DNA from: Chlorobiota bacterium
GTDB lineage: Bacteria > Bacteroidota > Bacteroidia > Bacteroidales > JAADGE01
Direction: 5' to 3'
Assembly: GCA_030592825.1 (NCBI GenBank)
Contig: JAUVIG010000001.1
Span: 1 to 29,226 of the forward strand
DNA: 29,226 nt
Part shown: positions 1 through 9,321 of the stretch, piece by piece
Layout of the letters: the number at the start of each line of letters is the position of its first letter
Position numbering within the stretch: position 1 is the stretch's first letter
The notes under the pieces: generated by a model
What the model saw: only the letters and a program-made list of their open reading frames with translations
Told to the model about the DNA's origin: nothing
The model's database searches: none
Position numbers and translations under genes: made by a program

Positions 1-1590
1 AATATATCCTGCAAAAGTATGATCGAATGATTGTAAACGAAAATCAGTTGAGTTATAAACATAAAGATGACTGTTTACATCAAGATTTCCGGCTGCGGTT
101 TTAGTTGTTCCCTGGTTAAGATATAATCTGCCGTATATAACACCTGCGTATACAGTTTGGTCGTTTAAAGCTGCATCGTATCTGACATAAGATTCGTTTT
201 CGAGAGTTACAGTTCCGAAAGTTGTCGGAAAATTATTTATGCCCCGTATATATAAAGATGTATTATCGGAAACCGTTAAAGTATTTGAGCCTGAACCGCG
301 TAATTCAGCATTATTATTTATTATAAACCCAATATGATTGCCTTCGTCATTTAAAATAACTGTCATATCACCGTTTACTCTCATAATATCCCCGGCTCCA
401 ATATATGAATAACCTTTTACAGTTATATCAGCCGTTCCGAGTGTAAAATCATCGTCATTGTCATCGTAATATGTACCGCCCAGCATAACAATTGTTCCGC
501 TGAAACCGCAAGTGCCGTTTAAATATCCGCCTGTTAAAGTTTGTGTATGAGTATCTCCGTTGTCGTTAACTTCTGCATCGTTGTAGATATAAATTGTATT
601 ATTTACAATCATATCTCCGTCAATCAGTTTTTGATTGGCAGCTCCTCCGTTATCAAAATATGCTTGATAGAATACTACATTCGACTCTCCGTCAGTTGTA
701 CCTGTTGTAACAGTTTGTTGTTGAGTTGAAGAATTGAAAGTTGCACGTCCGGCAGTTGCTTCGTATTTGCTTCCGTCATCAACTGTGAAGTTATTTTGAA
801 ATATATGTTGTTGAGAAGATTGAACCTCTGTATTATTAGTGATGTAAAAGTCATTTGTAACAGTAATATTTGCACCCAATACTCCCATTCCGGCTCCGTT
901 ATATGTAAGATTATAAAAAGTTGCAGATGTAGTAACGGACTGAATAAGAGAAGCATCCATTTGTATTGTTCCGTTTCCGGTCATTTGCCCGGTTCCGTTT
1001 TCTGTCCAGTTTCCTGCTACGGTATGGGTGAAATTACCGTCAGCAAAAGTTGCTCCGGTTTCAATAGTTACTGCTCCGTTAATATCAAAAGCTATACCTG
1101 CCGTAACAGTTCCTGTGTTGAAAGTTATTCCGTTAAATTGTGGGCTTACAGTTCCGCCGATTGTAAAATTTCCGTCAAGGACAACATTAGCAATTTGGCT
1201 GGAGGTGTTATATAAATCAAGAGTTCCGTTGTTTGTAACAGCACCTTGAAAACTTATTGTATGCGTTATATCAAATGTTCCGACAGTAAAGGATCCGGCA
1301 ATTGCAGTCGCTCCGGTTACTGTCAGACTTCTTGCAGTTGCATCATTTCCGATAACAAGAACACCTGTATTGTTTACTGTTAAACTAAGAACAGTTGCAT
1401 CTTGATTAAGAGTAACTGTATGGCCTGCGGCAATTATAACATCATCTCCTGCAACAGGTACACCTGCATCCCATGTTGCTGCATTACTCCAATCACCTGT
1501 TCCAACCGATGTAATGGTTGCAGAGAACGCATTGAAGGATGTAATAAGTATTAATAAGCTAACTACTAAAACTTTTTTAATTGTCTTCAT
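1..1590 (-). CDS. Large secreted surface protein with G8-like N-terminus, 3' end outside window
   Basis: An uninterrupted frame of 530 codons runs from an ATG at 1588-1590 off the left edge, so the C-terminus is missing. Residues 1-23 form a signal peptide (MKTIKK, hydrophobic core, then AFSA). The mature start reads GDWSNAATWDAGVPVAGDDV, typical of the G8-like opening of Bacteroidota cell-surface proteins. The rest is Thr/Asn/Gly-rich beta-strand repeat with phrases such as TVTLN, TVNNTG and NGTLDLYNTS, consistent with a right-handed beta-helix or other beta-solenoid. Such proteins are usually exported by the type IX secretion system and carry a C-terminal sorting domain, which would lie outside the window. 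The nearby gldF/gldG genes fit an organism with that machinery. The substrate or adhesion target is unknown. The frame and signal peptide are seen directly; type IX export is inferred. Confidence 0.85.
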   Translation of the reverse strand, partial: MKTIKKVLVVSLLILITSFNAFSATITSVGTGDWSNAATWDAGVPVAGDDVIIAAGHTVTLNQDATVLSLTVNNTGVLVIGNDATARSLTVTGATAIAGSFTVGTFDITHTISFQGAVTNNGTLDLYNTSSQIANVVLDGNFTIGGTVSPQFNGITFNTGTVTAGIAFDINGAVTIETGATFADGNFTHTVAGNWTENGTGQMTGNGTIQMDASLIQSVTTSATFYNLTYNGAGMGVLGANITVTNDFYITNNTEVQSSQQHIFQNNFTVDDGSKYEATAGRATFNSSTQQQTVTTGTTDGESNVVFYQAYFDNGGAANQKLIDGDMIVNNTIYIYNDAEVNDNGDTHTQTLTGGYLNGTCGFSGTIVMLGGTYYDDNDDDFTLGTADITVKGYSYIGAGDIMRVNGDMTVILNDEGNHIGFIINNNAELRGSGSNTLTVSDNTSLYIRGINNFPTTFGTVTLENESYVRYDAALNDQTVYAGVIYGRLYLNQGTTKTAAGNLDVNSHLYVYNSTDFRLQSFDHTFAGYI

Positions 1591-1767
1591 AATTAAGATT
1601 TTTTATAATTTTGGAATAAAGTGCTGTTTTTTAAATTCTCTACAAACAGAGTATTTATTTAGCTGAATAGTTGCAGTTAAGATTAAAAGTTAATTGTTTT
1701 TTTGATGTTAGGCATATATCTTTACATGAAAAGAACATCTTATTATTTGAAATTTTACTGAACAGTA

Positions 1768-1775
1768 CAAAAATA
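1768..1775 (-). promoter_or_regulatory. Possible -7 element for the surface protein gene
   Basis: On the minus strand this reads TATTTTTG, matching the Bacteroidota -7 form TAnnTTTG, about 180 bases before the surface-protein start. No clear TTG -33 element sits at the right distance, so support is weak. Confidence 0.25.
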
Positions 1776-1788
1776 TGAAAATATATTG

Positions 1789-1821
1789 AATTTAAATCAT
1801 TTTTAAAAAATGATTTAAATT
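1789..1821. terminator. AT-rich palindrome between gldG and the surface protein gene
   Basis: Two 16-base arms, 1789-1804 (AATTTAAATCATTTTT) and 1806-1821, are exact reverse complements with almost no loop. The palindrome begins 12 bases past the gldG stop codon. Its place fits a gldG transcription stop, but it has no GC-rich stem, so it could also be a protein-binding palindrome. Confidence 0.45.
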
Positions 1822-1833
1822 TCAAACATAAAA

Positions 1834-3534
1834 CTATTTTCTTCTGTATTTCCGTTTCCTGATAACTGAAACTGTGATTCCAAAAATTGCTATTAAAAAT
1901 AAGGGGAGCAAAACATTGATAAATTGTATTATAAAGCGATTATTACTTATCTTCTTATGATTAAGTAATCGCATTTGTAATTCACGAGAACGAATAGTCA
2001 TCAGACCTTCGTCATCGCATAAATAATTAATAGTATTAAGTATGAACTCTTGATTTCCGATAAAAGTTTGTTGAGTAAATTTATCAAAACCGACAGGATA
2101 TGGCTTACCATCCCTTGATACTTCATTTTTAATGATATCGCCGTCGCTGACAATTATCATTTTTGCATGTTTGCTTTTTGTAATGACATCAGCTCTTGAA
2201 ATATTCGGGAAATATTTTTCGACAGGCCTGTTTTTAAAGATTGATTCAAACTTGCCTTCCAATAGAACGGCAATATTTTTTCTTCCGGCTCTCATCTCAT
2301 TATCTTGAGGCATTCTGTTTATCAAATCAAAGCTAATCCTTGAAGGTATGGGGTCCAACTTTGAATAATCGGAACTTTTTAACAGAATTGTTTTTTTAAG
2401 CTCGGGATTACTGCCGACTGTATCAATTGTGCAAACAAATTCAGTTTTTATATAATTCAAATACTTTGAAACAACATGATCATTATCTGAAACTATAACA
2501 GGAAAATAATACCACGGATAATGATTTATTCTTGGTTTACCGTCAGGACCCTTTGTTGTTAATCCTATGGGTGATGAGAATTTATCCATCAATAAATCAT
2601 GATTCACTCTCACGCCGTATTCAAAAAGCATGTCATTTAAATTAAGGTCTTGAGCCATAGAAATTGTGGAGCCTGTAATAAATAAACTGTCAATATTAGT
2701 TTTGGTTCCTTCTACTAACCACAGCACACTTCCTCCGTTCATAATAAATTGGTCAATTACAAACTTATCCTCTTCCGAAAAAACTTCTTCAGGCTTGGCT
2801 ATAATGATTGCTTTGAAATCATCTAAAATCCCGAGAGTACCACCAATTCTACCGGTTTTTACCAAATAATATTCCGACAATACGGTAGAAATATCCATTA
2901 CTTGATATTCATTCAACTCGCCATGTCCGTTAATAAATGCAATCTCCGGTTTTTTATCTTTACTTAATTTTTTAATAGCATTGGTTAATTCATACTCCAA
3001 AGACTGGATGGAATTATTTACGTTTTCTTCACTTTCAGGTGCAAATTCTCCTGCTGTTTTCAATAAATTTACAAGCGTTTCACGATCTTTATAAATAATT
3101 GATGCACCCGGAAATACCATCTTCTGTGAGGTCTTTCCGTCAGCACTTATTTCGTTGGTTTCAATAGGCAAAAGACCTTTATCTGTCAGGCTTCTATAGA
3201 ATGCAAACCTAACTTCTTTATCTGAACTTTCTGCCGGATCAATAAACTCATAATCCAAATTATCGCCGGCATAAATTTTGAATTCATCCAATTCTTCTTT
3301 AATCTCACGTTTGTATTTTTTTAAAGTTGCAGGTAATCCCTCACCCTCAAGGTAAACTTTAATGTAAATTTTATCATTCAGATTTTCAAGAATACTAATC
3401 GTATATTTTGATAATGTAAACCTGCCTTCCGAAGTTAAATCAAATCTTAAAAACTTAACGGAAAGTACATATGCACCAATAATTATCAATACAAAAGAAA
3501 GTATAAATTTTATAAAATTATTTTTCAGATTCAT
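1834..3534 (-). CDS. gldG: GldG, gliding-motility-associated ABC transporter component
   Basis: A 566-residue membrane protein of the GldG type, which works with GldF and the ATPase GldA (not in this window) in Bacteroidota gliding motility and related secretion. One hydrophobic helix lies near residues 10-26 and another near 537-559, just before a basic tail (RKRKYRR). Between them is a large extracytoplasmic region of the kind seen in auxiliary ABC-transport proteins, with the motif INGHGELNEY near residue 201. The length suits the family. gldG lies downstream of gldF on the same strand, 169 bases away, which is the usual order, so co-transcription is likely. The start ATG directly precedes a basic-then-hydrophobic N-terminus. 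Family assignment is by recognition of the overall sequence and the gldF neighbour. Confidence 0.9.
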   Translation of the reverse strand: MNLKNNFIKFILSFVLIIIGAYVLSVKFLRFDLTSEGRFTLSKYTISILENLNDKIYIKVYLEGEGLPATLKKYKREIKEELDEFKIYAGDNLDYEFIDPAESSDKEVRFAFYRSLTDKGLLPIETNEISADGKTSQKMVFPGASIIYKDRETLVNLLKTAGEFAPESEENVNNSIQSLEYELTNAIKKLSKDKKPEIAFINGHGELNEYQVMDISTVLSEYYLVKTGRIGGTLGILDDFKAIIIAKPEEVFSEEDKFVIDQFIMNGGSVLWLVEGTKTNIDSLFITGSTISMAQDLNLNDMLFEYGVRVNHDLLMDKFSSPIGLTTKGPDGKPRINHYPWYYFPVIVSDNDHVVSKYLNYIKTEFVCTIDTVGSNPELKKTILLKSSDYSKLDPIPSRISFDLINRMPQDNEMRAGRKNIAVLLEGKFESIFKNRPVEKYFPNISRADVITKSKHAKMIIVSDGDIIKNEVSRDGKPYPVGFDKFTQQTFIGNQEFILNTINYLCDDEGLMTIRSRELQMRLLNHKKISNNRFIIQFINVLLPLFLIAIFGITVSVIRKRKYRRK

Positions 3535-3541
3535 ATATTTT

Positions 3542-3565
3542 GCATTGTTGCATTACTGCATTGTT
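3542..3565. repeat. Three tandem 8-bp units in the gldF-gldG spacer
   Basis: Three adjacent octamers read GCATTGTT, GCATTACT, GCATTGTT. They form a short direct repeat just upstream of gldG. No function can be assigned; length variation between strains would be expected. Confidence 0.5.
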
Positions 3566-3703
3566 TTATTGTTTAACTGTTTCGTGTTTAAATGACACTA
3601 ATAATGTATATTGATGACATAATTGATTTTTTCAGAAACTTCCTGAAAACTAAGTTTTGTTATGTAATTCAACTCATATAAATTTTAATCTCTTTATTTA
3701 AAA

Positions 3704-4459
3704 TCATATCTTCCTTTCCAAAACAGCTTTGGCTGAAAAAATAAATATTAATGAAACAGCAATAAAATAAATAATATCTCGTGTATCAAGTACTCCTCTG
3801 CTTATTGATTTATAATGTGAGTTTATTCCTAAATTCTCAACATTCGGTGCAAATTTACCCCAAAGTTCAAGATTACTGACAGCTTCAAATCCTACAAACA
3901 AGAAAAAAGATACAATCATTGAAGTCAGAAAAGCAATAATCTGACTATCAGTAACAGAAGATGCAAAAACACCAACCGCCACATATACAGCAGCAAGAAA
4001 AAACAAACCTATAAATGAACCCCAAAAAGCACCTGTATCAATATTCCATACCGTATCTCCCAGCAAACCAACAGTTATAAAAAACAACAGCGAAGGGATT
4101 AATGAAAATATTACCAATACAATTCCTGCAGCATATTTAGCAACAATAATTTGAAGATCAGATATCGGACGTGTGTACAGAAGTTCAATGGTTCCGGTTC
4201 GTTTTTCATCTGCAAATAAACGCATGGTTACAGCGGGAACAAGAAATAAAAAAATCCAAGGAGCCATAAAAAATAAGGTATCAAGATTTGCATAACCGCT
4301 GTCTAATACATTATATTCTCCGGGAAATACCCAGAGAAAAAGAGAATTAGCTATTAAGAAAATTGAAATTACTATATAACCGGTCAAAGTACCGAAAAAA
4401 GATGAAATCTCTTTTTTAAAAATGACATAAGCTACCCTTGTATCCGAAAAAGTATTCAT
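3704..4459 (-). CDS. gldF: GldF, gliding-motility-associated ABC transporter permease
   Basis: A 251-residue permease of the ABC-2 type. About six hydrophobic segments are visible, near residues 24-45, 62-80, 106-131, 148-167, 173-191 and 228-245. The cytoplasmic-loop motif FADEKRTGTIELLYTRPIS (residues 82-100) is typical of this permease class, where MRxFAxExRxGTxExL is characteristic. With gldG directly downstream it should form the membrane part of the GldA-GldF-GldG transporter. Loss of these genes blocks gliding in Flavobacterium, although many Bacteroidota lack them. The ATPase gene gldA is not adjacent here, which is also usual. A promoter candidate lies at 4564-4592. Confidence 0.9.
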   Translation of the reverse strand: MNTFSDTRVAYVIFKKEISSFFGTLTGYIVISIFLIANSLFLWVFPGEYNVLDSGYANLDTLFFMAPWIFLFLVPAVTMRLFADEKRTGTIELLYTRPISDLQIIVAKYAAGIVLVIFSLIPSLLFFITVGLLGDTVWNIDTGAFWGSFIGLFFLAAVYVAVGVFASSVTDSQIIAFLTSMIVSFFLFVGFEAVSNLELWGKFAPNVENLGINSHYKSISRGVLDTRDIIYFIAVSLIFIFSAKAVLERKI

Positions 4460-4563
4460 ATATTTTATTTTCTGAACGGATAAAATTATAAAATATTTCT
4501 TATTCTGTGAACCGAATTATATTTTGTTGTTACTATTATTGATGAAATAATAATCTAATACTG

Positions 4564-4592
4564 CAAATATAAAAATTTGAAACAAAATGCAA
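4564..4592 (-). promoter_or_regulatory. Promoter candidate for gldFG
   Basis: On the minus strand a TTG (4590-4592, or another at 4593-4595) is followed after 18 (or 21) bases by TATATTTG (4571-4564). This fits the Bacteroidota TTG / TAnnTTTG promoter, about 105 bases before the gldF start. Confidence 0.5.
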
Positions 4593-4670
4593 CAAGAATG
4601 ATTATTTAAAATAATATTCAGACACGAGAATTTTTTTAATACAATCCATCTCTTTCCGGAAAATTTCTGT

Positions 4671-4678
4671 TACATTTG
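4671..4678 (+). promoter_or_regulatory. -7 element candidate for the LytTR gene
   Basis: TACATTTG matches TAnnTTTG and lies 63 bases before the coding start. No good TTG element is seen about 20 bases upstream, so this is a half-supported promoter. Confidence 0.35.
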
Positions 4679-4740
4679 CGCGAAAATAAAAATTTAACAT
4701 CGAACTTAACAAACATCATTTCTAAAAAAGCTAAATTCTA

Positions 4741-5595
4741 TTGAATAATCGGAAAAATCAAATAATAAAATCACTTAAAGATGAACTGATGCTACTGTTT
4801 ATTATGAGCGCCGGTGTTTTTCTTTTTATACTTTTTTTCCAACCTTTCCCGCTCGAAATGCTTGATTTCAATAACAGATTGTTATATGTAACCGGATTTG
4901 GTGCAATAACTTTCATATTAACAAGTATTATTCTTATTATTCTACCTATATTAATTCCTAAATGGTATAAAATAAAAGAATTGGAAAGCAATCTCCCTTT
5001 TATTTTGGGCTTTTTGTTCCTTACGCTTACGGCTACTGCTTTCGCATTTTATATGAGTTATGTCGGTATGGTTTCGCTCTCGCTGTATATTATGTTTAAA
5101 GTGGTTTTGGTTTGCATCTTGCCTTTAATCATATTAATAATTATGCATAAAAATAAAATGCAGGAGCGTGTCATCAGCATTGTACAAGAACAAAACAAAT
5201 ATTATTTATTAAAAATAAGGGATTATGAAAAACTTGAAGAAGATGAAGTAATTGATATCCTCTCCAATAATAAATCCGATAAACTGACTTTAAAGAGTAA
5301 ACATATTGTTTCCGTTAAATCGGCAGATAACTATATCGAAATTTCTTATCTGGAAAATGATCTTGTTGAAAAAAAACTAATAAGGAGTACCTTAAAAAAT
5401 ATCGAATCGCAATTGGCAAATCACAGAAGTTTTATTCGTTGCCACCGCACCAGTATTGTAAATATTATTTACATTGATAAGCTTGAAAGAAATTATAGCG
5501 GCTATAGTTTAAAAATGAGCCATTTAGAAGAAAACATACCTGTATCAAGGCAATATTTTATGCAGGTAAAAGAAGCAATTTCTGTCAATGGATAA
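4741..5595 (+). CDS. Membrane-anchored LytTR-family DNA-binding regulator
   Basis: 284 residues if translation starts at the TTG at 4741; an in-frame ATG at 4789 (residue 17) is the alternative. An in-frame stop at 4732 rules out a longer form. Four hydrophobic segments (about residues 18-36, 48-72, 84-106 and 114-136) are followed by a short linker and a LytTR domain at about 182-280. The domain has recognisable VSVKSADNYIEI, FIRCHRTSIVN and VSRQYF stretches. LytTR domains bind direct repeats in promoters. Here the usual response-regulator receiver domain is replaced by membrane helices, so the protein probably senses a membrane or lipid-related signal itself. No histidine kinase is next to it. 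Its target genes are unknown; the gene downstream is 240 bases away. Confidence 0.85.
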   Translation: MNNRKNQIIKSLKDELMLLFIMSAGVFLFILFFQPFPLEMLDFNNRLLYVTGFGAITFILTSIILIILPILIPKWYKIKELESNLPFILGFLFLTLTATAFAFYMSYVGMVSLSLYIMFKVVLVCILPLIILIIMHKNKMQERVISIVQEQNKYYLLKIRDYEKLEEDEVIDILSNNKSDKLTLKSKHIVSVKSADNYIEISYLENDLVEKKLIRSTLKNIESQLANHRSFIRCHRTSIVNIIYIDKLERNYSGYSLKMSHLEENIPVSRQYFMQVKEAISVNG

Positions 5596-5835
5596 GCGTA
5601 TTATTCACCCCTAATTAATGCCATTCGCCACAATTGAATATTATTCCCCACTTTAAGATTGTCATATAACCCTCTTAATTGCAATGTCTGCTTTTTTTAT
5701 ATAACCTTGTAACTTTATTAATAACAAGCAAATATGACAAATTTTTTGATAAATATTGTGAATTTGCCTTTAAATTCGGAATCTTATTCCTGAAACACAA
5801 AAACTAAGTTTATAAAAAAAATAACTGATTGAAAT

Positions 5836-7656
5836 ATGATAAACACGCATTCATTTCATATACCGGTAATGGGAATTGCATATACAATAGATACCCCTTT
5901 AAAAGTTTCACAATACGGAATTGACTCTGTTATTTCCATAGTTGATGATTTTCTTCTTGAAAAATTAAGAAAGATGTATTGTGAAAAATTTAAAATTCCT
6001 TATAATGAGATTACAGAAAAAATTATTGATTTCAGAGCAAAAAGAATAACGTCTTATCTTAATTTAATAAATAAATTAGCTAAAGATAAATTTGAAGAAT
6101 TAAAAAATTTAACTATTGAGAAAGGTAATGAGATTAAAAAATACATTAATATGTTACCTGACAGTTCAGATATAAAACAAAAATTCAAAAGTTTGACACA
6201 AGAATATTTTGATAATAATAAAATCCGGAGCCTGTTAAAAGACAACTTATCACCAGGTAGTATTGATGTAAATATTATGACCAAACTTGATAAGGAGAAC
6301 TATATTAACGGCGAAAAATTGCCTATAGAATTTAATGATGCTTTTGCAGCACTCAGGGGTTATGCAAACAGCGATTTAAGTTCCTCCATTATCCTGTCAG
6401 CAGGAATGAGTCCAAGGTTATACAGCTATATTGAGCAATTTGAAGATTTTTATCCGGACGAATACGGAAAAATAAAAAAGAAAATTGTTCTAAAAGTCAG
6501 TGATTACAGGTCAGCTTTAATTCAAGGAAAATTTTTGGCTAAAAAAGGATTGTGGGTTTCGGAATACAGAATTGAATCAGGACTTAATTGCGGAGGCCAC
6601 GCATTTGCAACAGACGGATATCTGTTAGGACCAATATTAGCAAAATTCAGGGACAGCAGAAAAGAACTTATTCAATCAATTCACGAAATCTTGATTCCGG
6701 CACTTTCAGATAAAAAACGTCAGATACCTGCAACAGAATTACCTTTAAAAATTACTGCTCAAGGCGGTGTCGGTACCGCAGAAGAACATCAATTTCTAAT
6801 TGATCATTATCAAATAGATTCTGTTGGTTGGGGTACTCCTTTCCTTTTAGTACCTGAAGTAACAACAGTTGATGAATCTACTGTAAATAAATTAATTGAA
6901 GCTAAAGAAGATGATTTGTATTTAAGTAATATTTCTCCTCTCGGTGTTCCTTTCAACAGTCTTAAAGGCAATACTAAAGATCTTAAAAAATTATCTTTGA
7001 TTGATAAAGGAAAACCGGGAAGTTCATGCCCTAAAAAATATCTTGTATCTAATAAAGAATTTACTGATAAAGCTATTTGTACAGCTTCACGTCTGTACCA
7101 ACGCTTAAAATTGAAAGAATTGGATAATGAAAATCTGTCTTCTGAAGAATATCAAAACAAATATAAAAAAATTGTTGACAAATCATGTATTTGTGTAGGT
7201 TTAGGCACAGCTGCATTGTTGAAGAATAATTTAGAAACTAAAATTGAAGGTACCGGAGTTTCAGTTTGTCCGGGTCCGAATATGGCATATTTCTCAAAAA
7301 AAATGAGATTAGAAGAAATCACGGATCATATTTACGGAAGATCAAATTTCATAAGAAACAATCGCCCGAATATGTTTATAAAAGAACTAAAAATTTATAT
7401 TGATTTTCTTAAAAATAAAATTGAAGAAACGAGTTTTCCTATAACAAATAAACAACAAAAGTATTTTATAACTTTTATAAAGAATCTACACGAAGGAATT
7501 AACTATTATCGCGAATTATTTACTAAGCTGAAAGATACGTTTAAAGATACAAAATCCGGCATATTTAATGATTTAGATTCCGGTATGAAAGCACTTAACC
7601 TTTTAAATTCGAAGATTGAAAATATAAGAATGAATCCTGTCCAAACAGCATTATAA
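5836..7656 (+). CDS. Uncharacterised 606-residue protein, possible TIM-barrel enzyme
   Basis: I do not recognise an established function. The N-terminus (HIPVMGIAYTIDTPLKVSQY) and the stretch at residues 306-314 (ITAQGGVGT), followed by VGWGTPFLLVPE, look like the phosphate-binding turns of FMN-type TIM barrels such as nitronate monooxygenase. This is a resemblance only. There are seven cysteines (49, 252, 398, 415, 451, 453, 478); several sit in conserved-looking phrases such as LNCGGHAFATDG, SSCPKKY, CICVGLG and SVCPGPN, so metal or Fe-S binding is possible. No signal peptide or membrane helix is seen, which suggests a cytoplasmic protein. Residues from about 490 are lysine-rich and helical. 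The ATG start directly precedes the conserved-looking N-terminus. The gene stands alone, with a terminator hairpin overlapping its stop codon. Confidence 0.8.
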   Translation: MINTHSFHIPVMGIAYTIDTPLKVSQYGIDSVISIVDDFLLEKLRKMYCEKFKIPYNEITEKIIDFRAKRITSYLNLINKLAKDKFEELKNLTIEKGNEIKKYINMLPDSSDIKQKFKSLTQEYFDNNKIRSLLKDNLSPGSIDVNIMTKLDKENYINGEKLPIEFNDAFAALRGYANSDLSSSIILSAGMSPRLYSYIEQFEDFYPDEYGKIKKKIVLKVSDYRSALIQGKFLAKKGLWVSEYRIESGLNCGGHAFATDGYLLGPILAKFRDSRKELIQSIHEILIPALSDKKRQIPATELPLKITAQGGVGTAEEHQFLIDHYQIDSVGWGTPFLLVPEVTTVDESTVNKLIEAKEDDLYLSNISPLGVPFNSLKGNTKDLKKLSLIDKGKPGSSCPKKYLVSNKEFTDKAICTASRLYQRLKLKELDNENLSSEEYQNKYKKIVDKSCICVGLGTAALLKNNLETKIEGTGVSVCPGPNMAYFSKKMRLEEITDHIYGRSNFIRNNRPNMFIKELKIYIDFLKNKIEETSFPITNKQQKYFITFIKNLHEGINYYRELFTKLKDTFKDTKSGIFNDLDSGMKALNLLNSKIENIRMNPVQTAL

Positions 7657-7668
7657 CAGGATTTTTTG
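7633..7668 (+). terminator. Intrinsic terminator overlapping the stop of the 606-residue gene
   Basis: The arms AATCCTGT (7633-7640) and ACAGGATT (7656-7663) pair across a 15-base loop and are followed by a T run. The stop codon (7654-7656) lies inside the hairpin. Confidence 0.7.
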
Positions 7669-7838
7669 ATTATACGTTTTCCTCTTTTCAAACCATACTC
7701 ATTAATAATATATTAATGATATTATTTAAGGGCACTCCTAAAATTATACTTACCTGCCAAAATCAATATCAAACCGAATATATTATAGTTTTTTTCGACA
7801 GATTGCCGTAAAACATAAAAAGATCGCCTAAAAAATAC

Positions 7839-7846
7839 TATATTTG
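7839..7846 (+). promoter_or_regulatory. -7 element candidate for the acyl-CoA dehydrogenase gene
   Basis: TATATTTG matches TAnnTTTG, 43 bases before the ATG. A matching TTG at the proper distance is not evident. Confidence 0.4.
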
Positions 7847-7888
7847 TAAGTAATTTTTAAAATACTAACATTTAAATATTTTCAAGAT

Positions 7889-9028
7889 ATGGATTTCAGT
7901 TTTACCGAAGAACAGTTAATGATCAAACAAGCGGCAAGAGATTTTGCACGCACTGAATTACTCCCCGGCGTTATTGAACGCGACGACAATGAAGTTGAAC
8001 CCGTTGAACAAATAAAAAAAATGCAGGAAATGGGATTTATGAGTATGATGGCTGACCCTAAATACGGCGGCGAAGGAATGGATACAATTTCCTATGTTCT
8101 TGCCATGGAGGAAATTTCAAAAATTGATGCCTCCGCATCCGTTGTTATGTCAATACAAAATTCATTGGTAAATTGGGGTTTAGAAACTTATGCAAGTGAG
8201 GAATTAAATCAAAAATATTTAGTGCCTATGGTAAAAGGTGAAGCAATCGGTGCTTTTGCTTTATCAGAGCCGGAAGCCGGTTCTGATGCTACAAAACAAA
8301 GAACAACTGCAATAGAAAAAGATGATCACTATCTTCTTAACGGAACTAAAAACTGGATATCAAACGCCTCTATTGCTGATTATTTCATCGTCATAGCCCA
8401 TACACATCCTGAAAAAGGACACCGAGGCATTAATGCCTTTATAGTAGAAAAAGGTTGTAAAGGTTTTGAAATAGGCCCCAAAGAAAACAAAATGGGTTTA
8501 AGAGGCTCACACACACATTCATTGATGTTTACCGATGTTAAAATTCCTAAAGAAAATCGTATAGGAGAAGACGGCTTTGGTTTCAAGTTCTCCATGATTG
8601 TTCTTAACGGCGGCCGAATTGGTATTGCTGCCCAAGCTCTTGGTATTGCACAAGGAGCATTGGATCTTTCAATCCAATATTCGAAAGAAAGAAAAGCATT
8701 TGGTAAATTAATATCAGAACATCAAGCCATTGCATTTAAATTAGCTGAAATGGAAGTACGAACCGAAGCAGCACGAAACATGATTTATAAAGCTGCTTGG
8801 CTGAAAGACCAACACAAAGATTATAATTTGGCAAGTGCAAGTGCTAAATATATCGCAGCAGAAACCGCTATGTATGTTACTACTGAAGCTGTTCAAATAC
8901 ACGGCGGATACGGTTATGTTAAAGAATACCATGTAGAACGTTTGATGCGCGAAGCCAAACTTACTCAAATTTATGAAGGAACTTCTGAAATACAACAAAT
9001 TGTAATTTCGAGGGAATTGTTGAAATAG
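7889..9028 (+). CDS. Acyl-CoA dehydrogenase (short-chain/butyryl type)
   Basis: 379 residues, the normal length for this FAD flavoenzyme family, which introduces the alpha-beta double bond into acyl-CoA and passes electrons to electron-transfer flavoprotein. All family landmarks are present. These are the N-terminal helix start DFSFTEEQ, the FAD/substrate signature AFALSEPEAGSDA (residues 122-134), the NGTKNWISNA stretch (151-160), ERKAFGK (267-273), and QIHGGYGY (336-343). The C-terminal IYEGTSEIQ contains the presumed catalytic base Glu363, placed as in short-chain and butyryl-CoA dehydrogenases. The substrate chain length cannot be fixed from sequence alone. The gene is monocistronic here, with no etfAB or hydratase genes beside it. 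Confidence 0.93.
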   Translation: MDFSFTEEQLMIKQAARDFARTELLPGVIERDDNEVEPVEQIKKMQEMGFMSMMADPKYGGEGMDTISYVLAMEEISKIDASASVVMSIQNSLVNWGLETYASEELNQKYLVPMVKGEAIGAFALSEPEAGSDATKQRTTAIEKDDHYLLNGTKNWISNASIADYFIVIAHTHPEKGHRGINAFIVEKGCKGFEIGPKENKMGLRGSHTHSLMFTDVKIPKENRIGEDGFGFKFSMIVLNGGRIGIAAQALGIAQGALDLSIQYSKERKAFGKLISEHQAIAFKLAEMEVRTEAARNMIYKAAWLKDQHKDYNLASASAKYIAAETAMYVTTEAVQIHGGYGYVKEYHVERLMREAKLTQIYEGTSEIQQIVISRELLK

Positions 9029-9305
9029 ATAATAGATGTTAGATTTTAAAATTTAATTTTTTTATGAAAATCATTTCAATAGTTTTTATCATTGCAGGTA
9101 CATTAAGGCATTGAAAAACATAAAATCGCATCCTATCATAAAACTATATATCGAAATTTTCATATCCTGTATGATTAATTCAAAAGGAAATTTGTCGAGC
9201 ATATATTGAATTTGCCGATTAATAACAAAGCTCTAAAAAAAACCCTCCTGCAAACATGCTTGCAATCAATAGCTTGCAGACCATTCCAACAAACAATTCA
9301 AATTT

Positions 9306-9321
9306 AACTAAATATTTAGTT
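9306..9321. promoter_or_regulatory. BlaI-type operator 1
   Basis: AACTAAATATTTAGTT is a perfect 16-bp palindrome overlapping the -33 element of the blaI promoter. It is most simply read as the binding site of the BlaI-like repressor encoded directly downstream (autoregulation). Its arms resemble the short TACTA/TAGTA-type arms of known BlaI/MecI sites. Confidence 0.7.

Noticed and set aside
541..1249. Several short frames on both strands in the surface-protein region
   Set aside because: They lie inside the long minus-strand frame 1-1590, which has a signal peptide and repeat structure; the short frames have Cys-rich, low-complexity products with no start signals.
9064..9114. Short frame beginning MKIISIVFIIAG
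   Set aside because: Only 16 codons, with no promoter close by and no conservation evidence.
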